The notes beneath the pieces were generated by a model. The model worked only from the letters and a program-made list of their open reading frames with translations. It made no database searches and had not been told where the DNA came from. Below, in pieces: positions 36,302-46,520 of a stretch of 64,000 nt of DNA; position 1 is the stretch's first letter; every line of letters starts with the position of its first letter. A program made the position numbers and the translations under genes. Source of the DNA: Clostridium sp. KNHs214 (GTDB lineage Bacteria; Bacillota; Clostridia; Clostridiales; Clostridiaceae); assembly GCF_000744935.1 (NCBI RefSeq), contig NZ_JQMW01000009.1, positions 1,054,001 through 1,118,000 on the forward strand, in the 5' to 3' direction.

Positions 36302-38419
36302 TTAAACTTTTGCTTTCTTAACCTTCTTCTTTAGAATAACCCAAATAGGACTGGCAATAAATATTGATGAATAACATCCAGAAACTATACCTATTATTAG
36401 AGGCATAGAAAATTCTCTAACCGAAGGAACAAATACATTTACAGCTACTATAGTAAATAATGTAGTTAAAACAGTATTTATAGATCTAGTCATAGTTTGA
36501 CCTATACTTATATTTGCTACCTCAGCCACATCTTTCCCACGCATTTTTTTGCTATTTTCTCTTATTCTATCAAAAATAACTATGGTATCATTGATTGAAT
36601 ATCCTAGTATAGTAAGTATTGCCGCTATAAAAGGTGAATTTACTGGAATCTGAAGTACCGCATATATACTTACAGTAATTAATATATCATGAACCAACGC
36701 AAGTATTGCAGACAAACCAAATTTAAACTCAAATCTAACACCTATATATAAAAGCATAGCTAATGTTGCTAAAACTCCAGCTATCCAAGCCTTTCTTTTT
36801 AACTCATTTCCTACAGAAGCACCAATAGTTTCTTGGGATGTTAGTTCTGCTTTTTTGTATTGAACTTTTATATCTTTAAATAAATTATCTATTTTATTGC
36901 TGTCAAGTGAGTTACTTTTAATTTCCAGTTCGATTTTTCCATTATTATTAGCTTTAGTTGTTTGATATTCATTTGAGTATTTTTTAATTATCTTATCTAT
37001 TTCCGCTTTATTAAAATCTTGTTTCATTTCTATTTGAACTAAAGTACCACCCTTAAAATCTATACCAAAATTCAATCCTTTAAAGCCCATTGCTGTAAAT
37101 CCTATTACTATAATTAGCAAAGATATACTTATCCATATTTTAAATCTCTCAACAAATTTAAACTTAAACTTTTCTTTAGATTCAGTGTTATTTTTAACCC
37201 CAAAATGTGAAGGTTTGTTAATAAGTCCCATATTCACAGCATTCTTAAGTAAAAATTTAGTTATAGTTAATGCTGTAAATATACTTACTACTATACCTAT
37301 TATTAAAGTTAAAGCAAATCCCTTTACAGCACCAGAGCCTACTACGTAAAGCACTGCTCCTGCAATGATTGTAGTTATATTAGAATCTAATATGGAGGAT
37401 AACGCTCTATCAAATCCTGTATCCACAGAAGATTTTACAGACTTTCCTGTTTTAAGTTCTTCTTTTATTCTTTCAAATATAAGTACATTGGCATCTACCG
37501 CCATACCAACAGTCAAAAGGAATCCCGCAATACCTGAAAGAGTTAATGTTGCATCTATTCCTGAAAAAACAAGTAGTACAAGTATTATATATAGAACTAA
37601 TGCTATATCTGCTATTATTCCTGGTAACCTATAATAAAGAATCATAAAGATAAATACCAATGCAATTCCTATAATACCAGCATTTATACTCTTAGGTAAT
37701 GCAGTAGCTCCTAAAGTTGCTCCTACTGTTTTAGCAGAAACTGTTTTTAATGTAACAGGTAATGCTCCGGAATTTATTATATTAGCTTGTCTTGTTGCCT
37801 CTTCTAAAGTTTTACTTCCCGTTATAACAGCTTTTCCACCTGTTATAACATCATTTACCTTAGGATTAGTAAGCATCTCTTCATCCATATATATTGCTAT
37901 TGGCTGTCCTAAGAATTTTTTTGTACCCTCAGCAAATTTTTGGGTACCAGACTTATTTAATTCTAGTCCAATGGTAGGGTTATTTGTTTCATCCAAATAA
38001 GCTGATGCTTTTTCCACATCCTTACCCGTAAGAATGGTCTGCTTATCAGGTCCTACAAATTTCAACTCACCAGTTTTAACTACACTATCTATAACTGCCT
38101 TAGCATCAAATTTTCCTGGTATTTCTATTCTTATTCGGTTCTTTCCTTCTTTTGTAACTAGTGTTTCACTTACACCCATTTTATTTACTCTCATTGAAAT
38201 AAGTTCAATAGCCTTATCAAAGGTTTTTTGATCAACCTTTCCTTGAATTTCTTCTACTACAGAAACTCCACCTTGAAGATCTAATCCCTTATTTATAGAC
38301 TTAGTTAATGGCTTTATTTCATACCCAAATAACTTCAAACCCTCTGCACTAATAAAGGCCAATGAAAAAATAACAATTACACTTAGAATAAAGAGAATGG
38401 CGCTCTTTCTTTTCTTCAT
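36302..38419 (-). CDS. secDF: Fused protein translocase subunit SecDF
   Basis: 705-aa SecD-SecF fusion in the membrane that uses the proton gradient to help SecYEG export. The SecD half has KSINKGLDLQGGVSV (about residues 40-55), a periplasmic region and six helices including GMAVDANVLIFERIKEE. The SecF half starts near residue 415, with GLNFGIDFKGGTLVQIEM and GYSINDTIVIFDRIRENS, then more helices. About 12 membrane helices in total. A GGAGGGGG site precedes the ATG. Confidence 0.96.
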   Translation of the reverse strand: MKKRKSAILFILSVIVIFSLAFISAEGLKLFGYEIKPLTKSINKGLDLQGGVSVVEEIQGKVDQKTFDKAIELISMRVNKMGVSETLVTKEGKNRIRIEIPGKFDAKAVIDSVVKTGELKFVGPDKQTILTGKDVEKASAYLDETNNPTIGLELNKSGTQKFAEGTKKFLGQPIAIYMDEEMLTNPKVNDVITGGKAVITGSKTLEEATRQANIINSGALPVTLKTVSAKTVGATLGATALPKSINAGIIGIALVFIFMILYYRLPGIIADIALVLYIILVLLVFSGIDATLTLSGIAGFLLTVGMAVDANVLIFERIKEELKTGKSVKSSVDTGFDRALSSILDSNITTIIAGAVLYVVGSGAVKGFALTLIIGIVVSIFTALTITKFLLKNAVNMGLINKPSHFGVKNNTESKEKFKFKFVERFKIWISISLLIIVIGFTAMGFKGLNFGIDFKGGTLVQIEMKQDFNKAEIDKIIKKYSNEYQTTKANNNGKIELEIKSNSLDSNKIDNLFKDIKVQYKKAELTSQETIGASVGNELKRKAWIAGVLATLAMLLYIGVRFEFKFGLSAILALVHDILITVSIYAVLQIPVNSPFIAAILTILGYSINDTIVIFDRIRENSKKMRGKDVAEVANISIGQTMTRSINTVLTTLFTIVAVNVFVPSVREFSMPLIIGIVSGCYSSIFIASPIWVILKKKVKKAKV

Positions 38420-38500
38420 TTTTTTATCCCCCTCCGTATAGCATCATAAGCTAATTATAATATTACATATTATTTTAGTCAATATTATGTAATATATGCA

Positions 38501-39868
38501 TTATTCTTCCATCATCATTTGAGTTTTTAAAGCTATAGCACATTCTATTCTCTTCTTTTGCATAGTACAACCTAGTTCATAAGGCTTATGAATATCACCA
38601 TTAAAGTTATAATTATTAGCTTGGCAGCCACCACTACAATAGAATCTTGCCCAACACTCTCTGCATTTTGGTTTATTATATATGTGTGCTTTATGAAATT
38701 TTTTCTCTATATCAGTATTCATATTGTCTTCATATATTGTACCTAATTTAAAATCTTCATTACCTACAAATTGATGACATGGATAAACATCTCCAGTAGG
38801 TGTTACTGCAACATATTCATGACCTGCTCCACATCCAGAAATTCTTTTATATACGCATGGTCCCCCATCTAAATTTATATTAAAATGATAAAATTTAAAC
38901 TCATTACCTTCTTTATATCTTTTTAACATTTCATTATATAGCTTATCATATTCATTAAATATAGTAGGAAGATCTTCCTCTCTTAAAGATAGTGGATGAT
39001 CATCTGGAAGCACTACTGGTTCTACAGATATTTCCTTAAATCCCAAATCAACTAAATGCATAACATCATTAAAGAAATCTGTATTTTCTCTAGTAAAGGT
39101 TCCTCTAACATAATGTTGCTTTGTAACATCTCTTTTTTCAACCATATCCTTTATTTTAGGCAATATAGTTTCATAGGACCCTTCTCCATTAGCTCCTATT
39201 CTAACCCTATCGTTTACTTCTTTTCTTCCGTCTATGCTTAAAACTATATTTACCATGTTCTCATTTAAATACTCCATTATTTCATCATTTAATAGAGTAC
39301 AGTTTGTAGTCATAGTAAATCTTATATTTTTATTGTGTTTCTTCTCTAAATCTTTTCCGTAGTCAACTATTTGTTTTATATTTTCAAAAGCCATTAAAGG
39401 TTCTCCACCAAACAAGTCAACTTCTATGTTCTTTCTAGGTCCTGAATGCTTAACTACAAAATCCAAAGCTTTTTTACCCACTTCAACAGACATTATTTTG
39501 CTTTCACCATGATACTTTCCTTCATCGGCAAAACAATACTTACATCTTAAATTGCAGGCATGAGTTATATTTAGACATAAAGCTTTTATAAATGAGGGTG
39601 AATCTCCACTCTTTTGAGCAATATCTTCATACATATCTTCCGTATATATTAGACCTTCTTTTATTAATTCCCTTATTTCATCATAAGCCTCATGAATATC
39701 TTCATTTTTGTATTTATCCTTATATCTTAATTTTAATTCATCTAAAGCTTCTAATTTTTCTTCATTTAACAAATCATATACAAGCTCGTCCACCATATGA
39801 ACTGACCCTGTATTCACATCAAGAACGTAGTATTCGTTGTTCTGCATAAATTTATGAATATTTGCCAC
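38501..39868 (-). CDS. scfB: SCIFF peptide radical SAM maturase (ScfB/CteB-like)
   Basis: 455-aa radical SAM SPASM enzyme that makes thioether links from cysteines to neighbouring residues of the SCIFF peptide. Radical SAM motif CNLRCKYCFADEG lies near residue 107; the N-terminal peptide-binding RRE-like part is about 1-95. SPASM/auxiliary cluster cysteines appear as CGAGHEYVAV, YPCHQF and CRECWARFYCSGGC. Start is GTG at 39868 with GAGGAGG upstream. The precursor gene lies 71 bases upstream. Confidence 0.95.
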   Translation of the reverse strand: MANIHKFMQNNEYYVLDVNTGSVHMVDELVYDLLNEEKLEALDELKLRYKDKYKNEDIHEAYDEIRELIKEGLIYTEDMYEDIAQKSGDSPSFIKALCLNITHACNLRCKYCFADEGKYHGESKIMSVEVGKKALDFVVKHSGPRKNIEVDLFGGEPLMAFENIKQIVDYGKDLEKKHNKNIRFTMTTNCTLLNDEIMEYLNENMVNIVLSIDGRKEVNDRVRIGANGEGSYETILPKIKDMVEKRDVTKQHYVRGTFTRENTDFFNDVMHLVDLGFKEISVEPVVLPDDHPLSLREEDLPTIFNEYDKLYNEMLKRYKEGNEFKFYHFNINLDGGPCVYKRISGCGAGHEYVAVTPTGDVYPCHQFVGNEDFKLGTIYEDNMNTDIEKKFHKAHIYNKPKCRECWARFYCSGGCQANNYNFNGDIHKPYELGCTMQKKRIECAIALKTQMMMEE

Positions 39869-39893
39869 CTTTGTTTCCTCCTCATTAAAATTT

Positions 39894-39919
39894 AAGACAG
39901 TAACATAAGTTACTGTCTT
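39894..39919 (-). terminator. Hairpin between scfA and scfB
   Basis: A perfect 11-bp stem (AAGACAGTAAC / GTTACTGTCTT) with a 4-base loop lies between the peptide gene and its maturase gene. The following T run on the minus strand is short (AAATTTTAATG), so partial read-through is likely, giving more precursor than enzyme message. Confidence 0.6.
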
Positions 39920-39939
39920 TAAAATTATACCAACATAAA

Positions 39940-40077
39940 TTAGTTTTCACAAGCTAAATTGGCAACTGTGCAAGAAGTTTTGCATGCAGATTGGCATGAA
40001 TTTGCACACTCTTTACAACCTGGTTTCTTTAAACTTTCTTTTATATTTGACTTGTTTATTGTTTTTATATGTTTCAT
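39940..40077 (-). CDS. scfA: SCIFF precursor peptide (six cysteines in forty-five)
   Basis: 45 aa, too short for most gene callers. The sequence begins MKHIKTINKSNIKESLKKPG and carries six cysteines at 21, 24, 28, 32, 36 and 43 (CKECANSCQSACKTSC, then TVANLACEN), the exact SCIFF pattern. It is the substrate of the radical SAM enzyme encoded next, which installs Cys-to-Thr-type thioethers. The mature role of the peptide is not known. ATG at 40077 with GGAGG 7 bases upstream. Confidence 0.97.
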   Translation of the reverse strand: MKHIKTINKSNIKESLKKPGCKECANSCQSACKTSCTVANLACEN

Positions 40078-40164
40078 GTCAATTCCTCCAATCATATTTA
40101 TCACTTTAATATCGCATATCTACTCGTAAATTATATCACAATATTTTAATTAAATAAAGGATTT

Positions 40165-40530
40165 CTACATATTTATTCCTAACATTCCAGATAAGGTACC
40201 TACCAATAAAGCTAATGCAATTCTTATATAATCATTTGCTGCCAAAGCAGTTTCTCTTCCAGCTACTACTGAAATCAAATAAAATATTAGCATGTACATA
40301 AAAGCTAAAGCTATACCTATAATCCATCCATTTTTTCTAGATTTCCTAGAAGCATATACAGCCCCGTACATTATGCTTATTAAAGTAATTATTAAAATAA
40401 AAATACTCCTAAATCCTTCTGAAGCTGGAAATAAAAAATTAATTATAGAAAAAACTATCATACCTAATAAAGTAACTATACATGCTCGTATTAATCCTTT
40501 AAGCATACAATCCATATTCTTTCTGTTCAA
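40165..40530 (-). CDS. TIGR04086-type small membrane protein
   Basis: 121 aa with four hydrophobic helices (GLIRACIVTLLGMIVFSIIN; FRSIFILIITLISIMYGAVY; WIIGIALAFMYMLIFYLI; IALALLVGTLSGMLG), matching the TIGR04086 family that is commonly found between yajC and scfA in clostridia. Function unknown. Start is probably the TTG at 40530, served by AGGAGG; an ATG at 40515 is an alternative. The ribosome site can be sequestered by an upstream complement. Confidence 0.85.
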   Translation of the reverse strand: MNRKNMDCMLKGLIRACIVTLLGMIVFSIINFLFPASEGFRSIFILIITLISIMYGAVYASRKSRKNGWIIGIALAFMYMLIFYLISVVAGRETALAANDYIRIALALLVGTLSGMLGINM

Positions 40531-40535
40531 ATAGC

Positions 40536-40575
40536 AACACCTCCTTATTAAAAATATATGAATCTAGGAGGTGTT
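40536..40575 (-). promoter_or_regulatory. Hairpin masking the ribosome site of the TIGR04086 gene
   Basis: On the minus strand AACACCTCCT (40575-40566) is a perfect complement of AGGAGGTGTT (40545-40536), which contains the Shine-Dalgarno of the downstream gene. The 20-base loop makes a simple 10-bp hairpin directly after the yajC stop. It should lower translation initiation unless opened. Confidence 0.7.
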
Positions 40576-40586
40576 TAATAACTATT

Positions 40587-40904
40587 TTATGATTCTTTTG
40601 ATTCTTTTACTTCTTTTGCTTCCTTAACTACATCATCAGTTGCATTTAAAATACTTCCAATAGAAGCTTTGGACATTTTTAATCTAGCTTTATCCGGACC
40701 TGATTGAATTATTACATAGTCATCTTTTATCACAACTATACTTCCAATAATTCCTCCTCTAGTCATTATTTCATCATTTACCTTCAATGATTCTAACATT
40801 GCATTGTATTTCTTTTTTCTCTTATTTTCAGGAATTATTATTATTAAATAAAAGAATGCAATCATAATCACAAAAGTAACAATTGTCATTACGCCATTTG
40901 ACAT
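40587..40904 (-). CDS. yajC: Preprotein translocase accessory subunit YajC
   Basis: 105 aa: one N-terminal membrane helix (MTIVTFVIMIAFFYLIIIIP), the conserved ENKRKKKYNAMLESLKVNDEI, and a small beta domain (MTRGGIIGSIV). It associates with SecDF. Typical locus tgt-yajC upstream of the SCIFF genes and secDF. Confidence 0.95.
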   Translation of the reverse strand: MSNGVMTIVTFVIMIAFFYLIIIIPENKRKKKYNAMLESLKVNDEIMTRGGIIGSIVVIKDDYVIIQSGPDKARLKMSKASIGSILNATDDVVKEAKEVKESKES

Positions 40905-40962
40905 AATTCTATTCCTCCCTCATTTTAATAATTTATAATTTAAATAAATTTAATTATTTATA

Positions 40963-42099
40963 TTAAGCTCTTCCATTCCAACTAGCTAATTTTTCTTCTT
41001 TAAATTCTTTAAAGTAGTCTCCATCTATAGAACTTCTTATATCTTCCATTAACTTATTATAGAAATATAAATTATGGAGAACACATAGCCTCATAGCTAG
41101 CATTTCTTTTGCTTTAAATAAATGTCTTATATAAGCTCTACTGTAGTACTTACAAGTAGGACACTGACACCCTTCATCTATAGGATTATCATCTAATTCA
41201 AATTTTGCATTCATTAAATTTATTTTACCATATTTAGTGAACACATGTCCATGCCTTCCATTTCTAGCTGGAAGTACACAATCAAAAAAATCCACTCCTC
41301 TGTCTACTGCTTCTAAAATATTGCTTGGAATACCCACACCCATTAAATATATTGGCTTTTCTTGTGGGAGGTGTGGAACTACCCCATCTATTATTCTGTA
41401 CATCTCTTCATGAGTTTCTCCCACAGCCAAGCCTCCAATAGCATAACCATCTAGATTCATTTTGCTTATGGTTTTTGCATGTTCAATTCTAATATCTTCG
41501 TATACTCCACCTTGATTTATACCAAAAAGCATTTGATTTTTATTTACTGTGTCATCTAAGGAATTTAATCTATCCATTTCAATTTTACATCTTTCAAGCC
41601 ATCTTGTAGTTCTCTCTACTGATTTAACTACATAATCCCTTGGAGATGGATTAGGTATGCACTCATCAAAAGCCATAGCTATGGTTGATCCTAAATTACT
41701 TTGTATCTGCATACTTTCCTCTGGTCCCATAAATATTTTTCTTCCATCTATATGAGAATTAAAATAAACTCCTTCTTCTTGTATCTTTCTAATATGTGAT
41801 AATGAAAATACCTGAAATCCACCTGAATCTGTAAGTATAGGTCTATCCCAATTCATAAATTTATGTAATCCACCTAATTCTTTAACTACTTTATCTCCTG
41901 GTCTTAAATGTAGATGATATGTATTAGAAAGTTCTACTTGACATCTTATTTCTTTTAAATCCATAGAGGATACAGCTCCTTTTATAGCTGCAAGAGTTCC
42001 CACATTCATAAATACGGGGGTTTCTATAGTTCCATGTGCAGTTTCAAATCTTCCACGTCTTACCTTGTGGCTTTTCTTAAGTAAAGTGTATTTTCCCAT
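40963..42099 (-). CDS. tgt: tRNA-guanine transglycosylase
   Basis: 378-aa TIM-barrel enzyme exchanging G34 for preQ1 in tRNAs with GUN anticodons. The active-site motifs are LTDSGGFQVFSL (catalytic Asp) and FDCVLPARNGRHG (nucleophile region). The zinc site is CQCPTCKYY plus a distal His. Follows queA by 21 bases; the two act in sequence in queuosine synthesis. Confidence 0.98.
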   Translation of the reverse strand: MGKYTLLKKSHKVRRGRFETAHGTIETPVFMNVGTLAAIKGAVSSMDLKEIRCQVELSNTYHLHLRPGDKVVKELGGLHKFMNWDRPILTDSGGFQVFSLSHIRKIQEEGVYFNSHIDGRKIFMGPEESMQIQSNLGSTIAMAFDECIPNPSPRDYVVKSVERTTRWLERCKIEMDRLNSLDDTVNKNQMLFGINQGGVYEDIRIEHAKTISKMNLDGYAIGGLAVGETHEEMYRIIDGVVPHLPQEKPIYLMGVGIPSNILEAVDRGVDFFDCVLPARNGRHGHVFTKYGKINLMNAKFELDDNPIDEGCQCPTCKYYSRAYIRHLFKAKEMLAMRLCVLHNLYFYNKLMEDIRSSIDGDYFKEFKEEKLASWNGRA

Positions 42100-42120
42100 T
42101 AGCCTACTTCCTTTCTATTA

Positions 42121-43146
42121 CTATCCTATAAACATAGCATCTCCAAAACTAAAAAATCTATATTTTTCTTTAACTGCTGTGTTATATGCATTCATTATAT
42201 TTTTTCTTCCAGCCAAAGCACTTACTAACATTATAAGAGTTGATTCTGGAAGATGAAAATTAGTTATCAAAGCATCTACTACTTTAAACTTGTATCCAGG
42301 ATATATAAATATATCTGTCCAACCTGATTTTTCCGAAACAGTACCATTTTCTTCTCCTATAGTTTCTAATGTCCTAGAAGAAGTAGTACCTACTGCTATA
42401 ATTCTTCCACCAGCATTTTTAGTTTCATTTATTATGTCTGCAGTTTCTTTTGACATGCAGTAATACTCTGAATGCATATGGTGTTCTTCTATTTTATCAG
42501 CTTTTACAGGTCTAAAAGTTCCAAGTCCCACATGTAATGTTAAAAAAGCTACTTTTACTCCCTTAGCTTTTATCTTTTCTAAAAGTTCCTCTGTAAAATG
42601 TAATCCTGCTGTAGGTGCTGCTGCTGATCCTACTTCCTTTGAATAAACAGTTTGATATCTTTCCTTATCACTAAGTCTTTCTTTTATATATGGTGGAAGA
42701 GGCATTTGTCCTAATTTATCTAAAACTTCTTCAAATATGCCTTTATACTCAAATTCTACTATTCTGCTTCCTTCCTCACCTATATCTACTACTTTAGCTC
42801 TTAATTCTCCATTTCCGAAGATAAATTCACTGCCTACCTTAGCTTTTTTGCCAGGCTTAACTAATGTTTCCCATTTATCTTTGTCTATTCTTTTAAGTAA
42901 TAAAAATTCTATTTTCCCACCAGTTCCTTCCTTACTACCAATAAGCCTAGCCGGAAGCACTCTAGTATTATTTAACACTAGACAATCTCCTGGATTTAAA
43001 TACATAAGTATATCCTTAAAATGCTTATGTTCTATTTCACCTGAATTTTTATTTAAAACCATAAGTCTTGATTCATCTCTTTTCTCAGCAGGATGCTGAG
43101 CTATAAGTTCCTCTGGTAAATCAAAATAAAAATCTTTTACATCCAT
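42121..43146 (-). CDS. queA: S-adenosylmethionine:tRNA ribosyltransferase-isomerase QueA
   Basis: 341 aa, adding the epoxycyclopentanediol unit from SAM to preQ1-tRNA. Family landmarks: [20 protein letters not shown] at the N-terminus, [10 protein letters not shown] near residue 180 and [19 protein letters not shown] near the C-terminus. Encoded between ruvB and tgt on one strand. Confidence 0.98.
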   Translation of the reverse strand: MDVKDFYFDLPEELIAQHPAEKRDESRLMVLNKNSGEIEHKHFKDILMYLNPGDCLVLNNTRVLPARLIGSKEGTGGKIEFLLLKRIDKDKWETLVKPGKKAKVGSEFIFGNGELRAKVVDIGEEGSRIVEFEYKGIFEEVLDKLGQMPLPPYIKERLSDKERYQTVYSKEVGSAAAPTAGLHFTEELLEKIKAKGVKVAFLTLHVGLGTFRPVKADKIEEHHMHSEYYCMSKETADIINETKNAGGRIIAVGTTSSRTLETIGEENGTVSEKSGWTDIFIYPGYKFKVVDALITNFHLPESTLIMLVSALAGRKNIMNAYNTAVKEKYRFFSFGDAMFIG

Positions 43147-43175
43147 GTAAACACGTCCTCTTCTGTTAATGTTAA

Positions 43176-44216
43176 TTAAAAAATAGAAATTTGATTATTC
43201 TCTATATAATTTTTAGGTATTTCTCTTTTTAAGTGTCTAAATGTTCTTTCCGTTGCCATCCTTCCCCTAGGAGTTCTTATTATAAATCCTTTTTGAAGTA
43301 AATATGGCTCGTATACATCCTGTATAGTATCTAATTCCTCTCCTATGAAATAAGCTAAAGTTTCCAGTCCTACTGGTCCTCCCTTGAAATTATCAACTAT
43401 AGCTGATAATATCTTATTGTCTATACTATCTAGCCCCTCTGAATCCACATCTAAAAGTTTTAAGGCCTTTCTTGCAGTATCTAAATCTATAATTCCATTT
43501 CCTTTAACAATAGCATAATCCCTAACTCTTTTTAAAATTCTATTTGCTATTCTTGGAGTTCCTCTAGAACGCCTTGCTATTTCTTCAGCTGCATCCTCTT
43601 GTATTTCTACATTTAATATCTTTGAAGATCTGACTATTATATATGTAAGCTCATCTTCCTCATAAAATTCCATAGGACACATTACCCCAAATCTATCCCT
43701 AAGAGGTGATGTTAAAAGTCCAACTCTCGTAGTTGCACCTATAAGCGTAAACTTTGGCAAATCTAATCTTATAGATTTAGCTGCTGCCCCCTTACCTATA
43801 ACTATATCCAAAGCATAATCTTCCATAGCTGGATATAGTATTTCCTCCACAGCTCTGTTTAATCTATGTATTTCATCTATAAACAACACATCAAAATTTC
43901 CAAGGCCAGTAAGTATAGCAGCTAGATCTCCAGCTCTTTCTATAGCCGGACCAGAAGTCACTTTCAAATTCCCGGCCATTTCACTAGCAATTATATTAGC
44001 CAATGTGGTTTTACCAAGACCTGGTGGGCCATATAAAAGTACATGATCCAAATTTTCTTTTCTTTTTTTAGCCGCTTTTACAAATATGTCTAGCTTTTCT
44101 TTTACCTTTTTTTGACCTATATATTCATTAAAACTTTGAGGCCGTAGAGAATAATCATTTTCAAAATCTCCCTCTATATTAGAAGTTGTAACAATTCTAT
44201 CCCCCATTTTATACAC
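43176..44216 (-). CDS. ruvB: Holliday junction branch migration ATPase RuvB
   Basis: 346-aa AAA+ motor. Walker A is [16 protein letters not shown], Walker B is [12 protein letters not shown], sensor motif [20 protein letters not shown], and the C-terminal winged helix includes [14 protein letters not shown]. Works with RuvA (encoded 1 base upstream) on recombination junctions. Confidence 0.98.
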   Translation of the reverse strand: MYKMGDRIVTTSNIEGDFENDYSLRPQSFNEYIGQKKVKEKLDIFVKAAKKRKENLDHVLLYGPPGLGKTTLANIIASEMAGNLKVTSGPAIERAGDLAAILTGLGNFDVLFIDEIHRLNRAVEEILYPAMEDYALDIVIGKGAAAKSIRLDLPKFTLIGATTRVGLLTSPLRDRFGVMCPMEFYEEDELTYIIVRSSKILNVEIQEDAAEEIARRSRGTPRIANRILKRVRDYAIVKGNGIIDLDTARKALKLLDVDSEGLDSIDNKILSAIVDNFKGGPVGLETLAYFIGEELDTIQDVYEPYLLQKGFIIRTPRGRMATERTFRHLKREIPKNYIENNQISIF

Positions 44217-44217
44217 C

Positions 44218-44808
44218 TCAATTCATTAAATATTTTAAACAATTTTTAATTAACTCTTCAACATTATCGCCTTCAACAGACTTTAATGCTTTATTTCCCT
44301 CTTTTTCAGAATATCCTAAAGATACAAGAGCCTGCAAAGCTTCCCTTCTAATCTTATCATCTATAGGCTTATCTTCTTTACTCTCTGCTGCTTCTAATAT
44401 TCCATCCATATCTATCTTATCTTTAAGTTCAAGTATTATTCTCTGAGCAGTTTTTTTACCTACACCTGGAGCCTTTGTAATTAAGCCCTCATCCCCTAAA
44501 ACTATAGCCTTTTTAAGATTGGCTACACTGCTTATGGACAAAAGAGATAGCGCAGCTTTAGGGCCCACTCCATTAACTTTTAAAAGTAAATTAAATAAAG
44601 ACAATTCCTCTCTAGTTAAAAATCCATAAAGTCCAATAAAATCATCCCTCACGATTTGAATTGTATAAATAGTAATTGCTTCACTGGCTTTAGGTATATT
44701 AGTTATGGTGTTTCCTGATGTGTATATCTTATAGCCTATACCATTATTTTCAATTATAATATAGTCTTCATTAATACCCATATAAGTTCCTTTTATATAC
44801 TCATACAC
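44218..44808 (-). CDS. ruvA: Holliday junction DNA-binding protein RuvA
   Basis: 196 aa: N-terminal OB fold ([19 protein letters not shown]), tandem helix-hairpin-helix motifs ([16 protein letters not shown] and [19 protein letters not shown]), and the C-terminal domain that contacts RuvB. Coupled to ruvB. Confidence 0.97.
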   Translation of the reverse strand: MYEYIKGTYMGINEDYIIIENNGIGYKIYTSGNTITNIPKASEAITIYTIQIVRDDFIGLYGFLTREELSLFNLLLKVNGVGPKAALSLLSISSVANLKKAIVLGDEGLITKAPGVGKKTAQRIILELKDKIDMDGILEAAESKEDKPIDDKIRREALQALVSLGYSEKEGNKALKSVEGDNVEELIKNCLKYLMN

Positions 44809-44967
44809 ACTGATACATTCCCTTCAATGAATAATTTAAATAAGCAACTACATAATACTTTACCACCATAATTAATTTTATTCAAGAAAAAAGAGTATAT
44901 AGTTCATCCTTATTGCATAAACCCTATACACCCTTTGTTCACTTATATTATACATATTTATTCTATT

Positions 44968-45573
44968 TTAAGATTGATACTCTGTAATGGCTTCCTTAGC
45001 CTTTTCTTTAGTGTCAAACTGAAATTCCGAAGATCCACTTTTAAGCATTTCGACTTCCTCTTTTCTTAAAAGATTAGTCCTTATATCCGTCACATCTTCC
45101 TTCTTTTCTATATACATATTTCCTTCATTGTCTGTTCTAAAAATAGCCATATACTCTCCTTTGTCCGTTTTTTCTATACTTATAACATATTTATTTGGAG
45201 AATATCTATCCAAGCTCTTAATTAGAATAACTTCTTCCCCATCCATTTTATTTATTTTAAAGCCTTTTTTTGAAAAATAGGATTGAAGCTTTTCTCTATC
45301 ATATCCTACTATAGACTTATCGTACTTTTCTGCTATTTGTTCTTCTTCTATAGTATCATTACTTTTTAAATACATTACCTTAAATATTAATTTGGTATTG
45401 TATTTAACGGTGTTTTGAGATTTGCTTTTACTCATAACAGCATTGCTATCTTTATATAATTCCTCTTTATATTTAGTACTTTTATTATATTTATAATAAC
45501 CTAAATATCCTCCTACAAAAAGAACTAAAGCCACTGCAGAAAACCATAGTATAAATTTTCTTTTTTTAGACAT
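44968..45573 (-). CDS. Single-pass membrane or secreted protein in the bofC position
   Basis: 201 aa from the chosen ATG at 45573, which has GGAGG 8 bases upstream (the frame is open to 45627 without another site). A basic N-terminus (MSKKRKF) and one hydrophobic helix (ILWFSAVALVLFVGGYLGYY) are followed by an extracytoplasmic domain. It includes a repeat-like basic/acidic C-terminal part (DTKEKAKEAITEYQS). In B. subtilis bofC, a forespore inhibitor of SpoIVB signalling, lies just upstream of ruvA. I infer a BofC-like role from position and layout, not from strong sequence similarity. Confidence 0.65.
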   Translation of the reverse strand: MSKKRKFILWFSAVALVLFVGGYLGYYKYNKSTKYKEELYKDSNAVMSKSKSQNTVKYNTKLIFKVMYLKSNDTIEEEQIAEKYDKSIVGYDREKLQSYFSKKGFKINKMDGEEVILIKSLDRYSPNKYVISIEKTDKGEYMAIFRTDNEGNMYIEKKEDVTDIRTNLLRKEEVEMLKSGSSEFQFDTKEKAKEAITEYQS

Positions 45574-46520
45574 ACTATCAACCTCCTTGTATGGGCTATT
45601 ATGTCCAATTTGTAAATTTTTATACAATATATAATAAATAATAAATAACTAATCACTACTCACAGCATACTAAAATCATGAATTTATTTCCTGATTAATA
45701 TCAATATCAATCGTTCTACCGTATATTAATATAATAAGAATCTAATACATTCATCTTAGCAACCTCATTTCTTCACTACAATTCTAAGATTAATCAACCC
45801 AATTAATGCCATTTAATACTACTGTTAGGTACTTATTATTTATTATGATTGATAGAATTGTTTTTTTCACATTTAACCAATTATTACAAACATGCTTACC
45901 CAAATAATGCAATATTATTCACCATATATTAACTGCATATGATTACCTGTATATGCAATAACCGAATTGCAACATTATTTCTCTAAAGGTAAGTATTATA
46001 TGCATCGGTTAAGTTAGGGGGTGGCTAAAAGAGCTAAAAAAAAGAAGTTGGGTATCACTCCTAATAAACTTTATGGATTTCAATTTAGGGAATTCTTTTT
46101 ATTTTTATTACTTATATTAAGCGGGTTTATTTACCGTCACTTACTTATCATAGTCTAATAAACCTCTTTTAGTAAGCTTTTAATATATCAAATACTTACA
46201 TAATAAACTATATGTCATATATAACATCTTCAATTCGTAATTTGAAACTCATCCCAAAATTTTTTAACGAAATAATACGGTTTTAGGGTGTTATTACAAT
46301 CAATATTTATCCAAAAACCTATGTAGATTTAGTGTATAAATTGTATATTACGAATTGAAGATATAACATACGATTAATTACTAATCTTTTTTCACTAAGA
46401 TATTTTAAAATTAGATTAAAGTATAGTGTTGAAATATATATTACTTCTATACAAAATTAACCAATTACTATAAAATAGGATTAGATCATAAATGTAAATT
46501 AGTCATGGAGGAGATATATT
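45574..46520. other. Long non-coding stretch with a MITE-like unit
   Basis: Nearly 950 bases with no convincing gene. It contains the inverted-repeat unit at 46226-46362. A 45-codon frame (46021-46158) is considered doubtful because its only start lies flush against the G-rich run with no spacing. Confidence 0.6.
46226..46362. repeat. 137-bp MITE-like element with 16-bp perfect terminal inverted repeats
   Basis: ATCTTCAATTCGTAAT (46226-46241) and ATTACGAATTGAAGAT (46347-46362) are perfect inverted repeats. The 8-mer TATAACAT occurs at both outer borders (46220-46227 and 46362-46369), as a target-site duplication would. The interior codes for nothing. Confidence 0.7.

Noticed and set aside
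46021-46158. 45-codon plus-strand frame (lysine-rich N-terminus and one hydrophobic helix), toxin-like in look
   Set aside because: The only start is a GTG flush with the G run, leaving no spacing for a ribosome site, and no promoter is clear.
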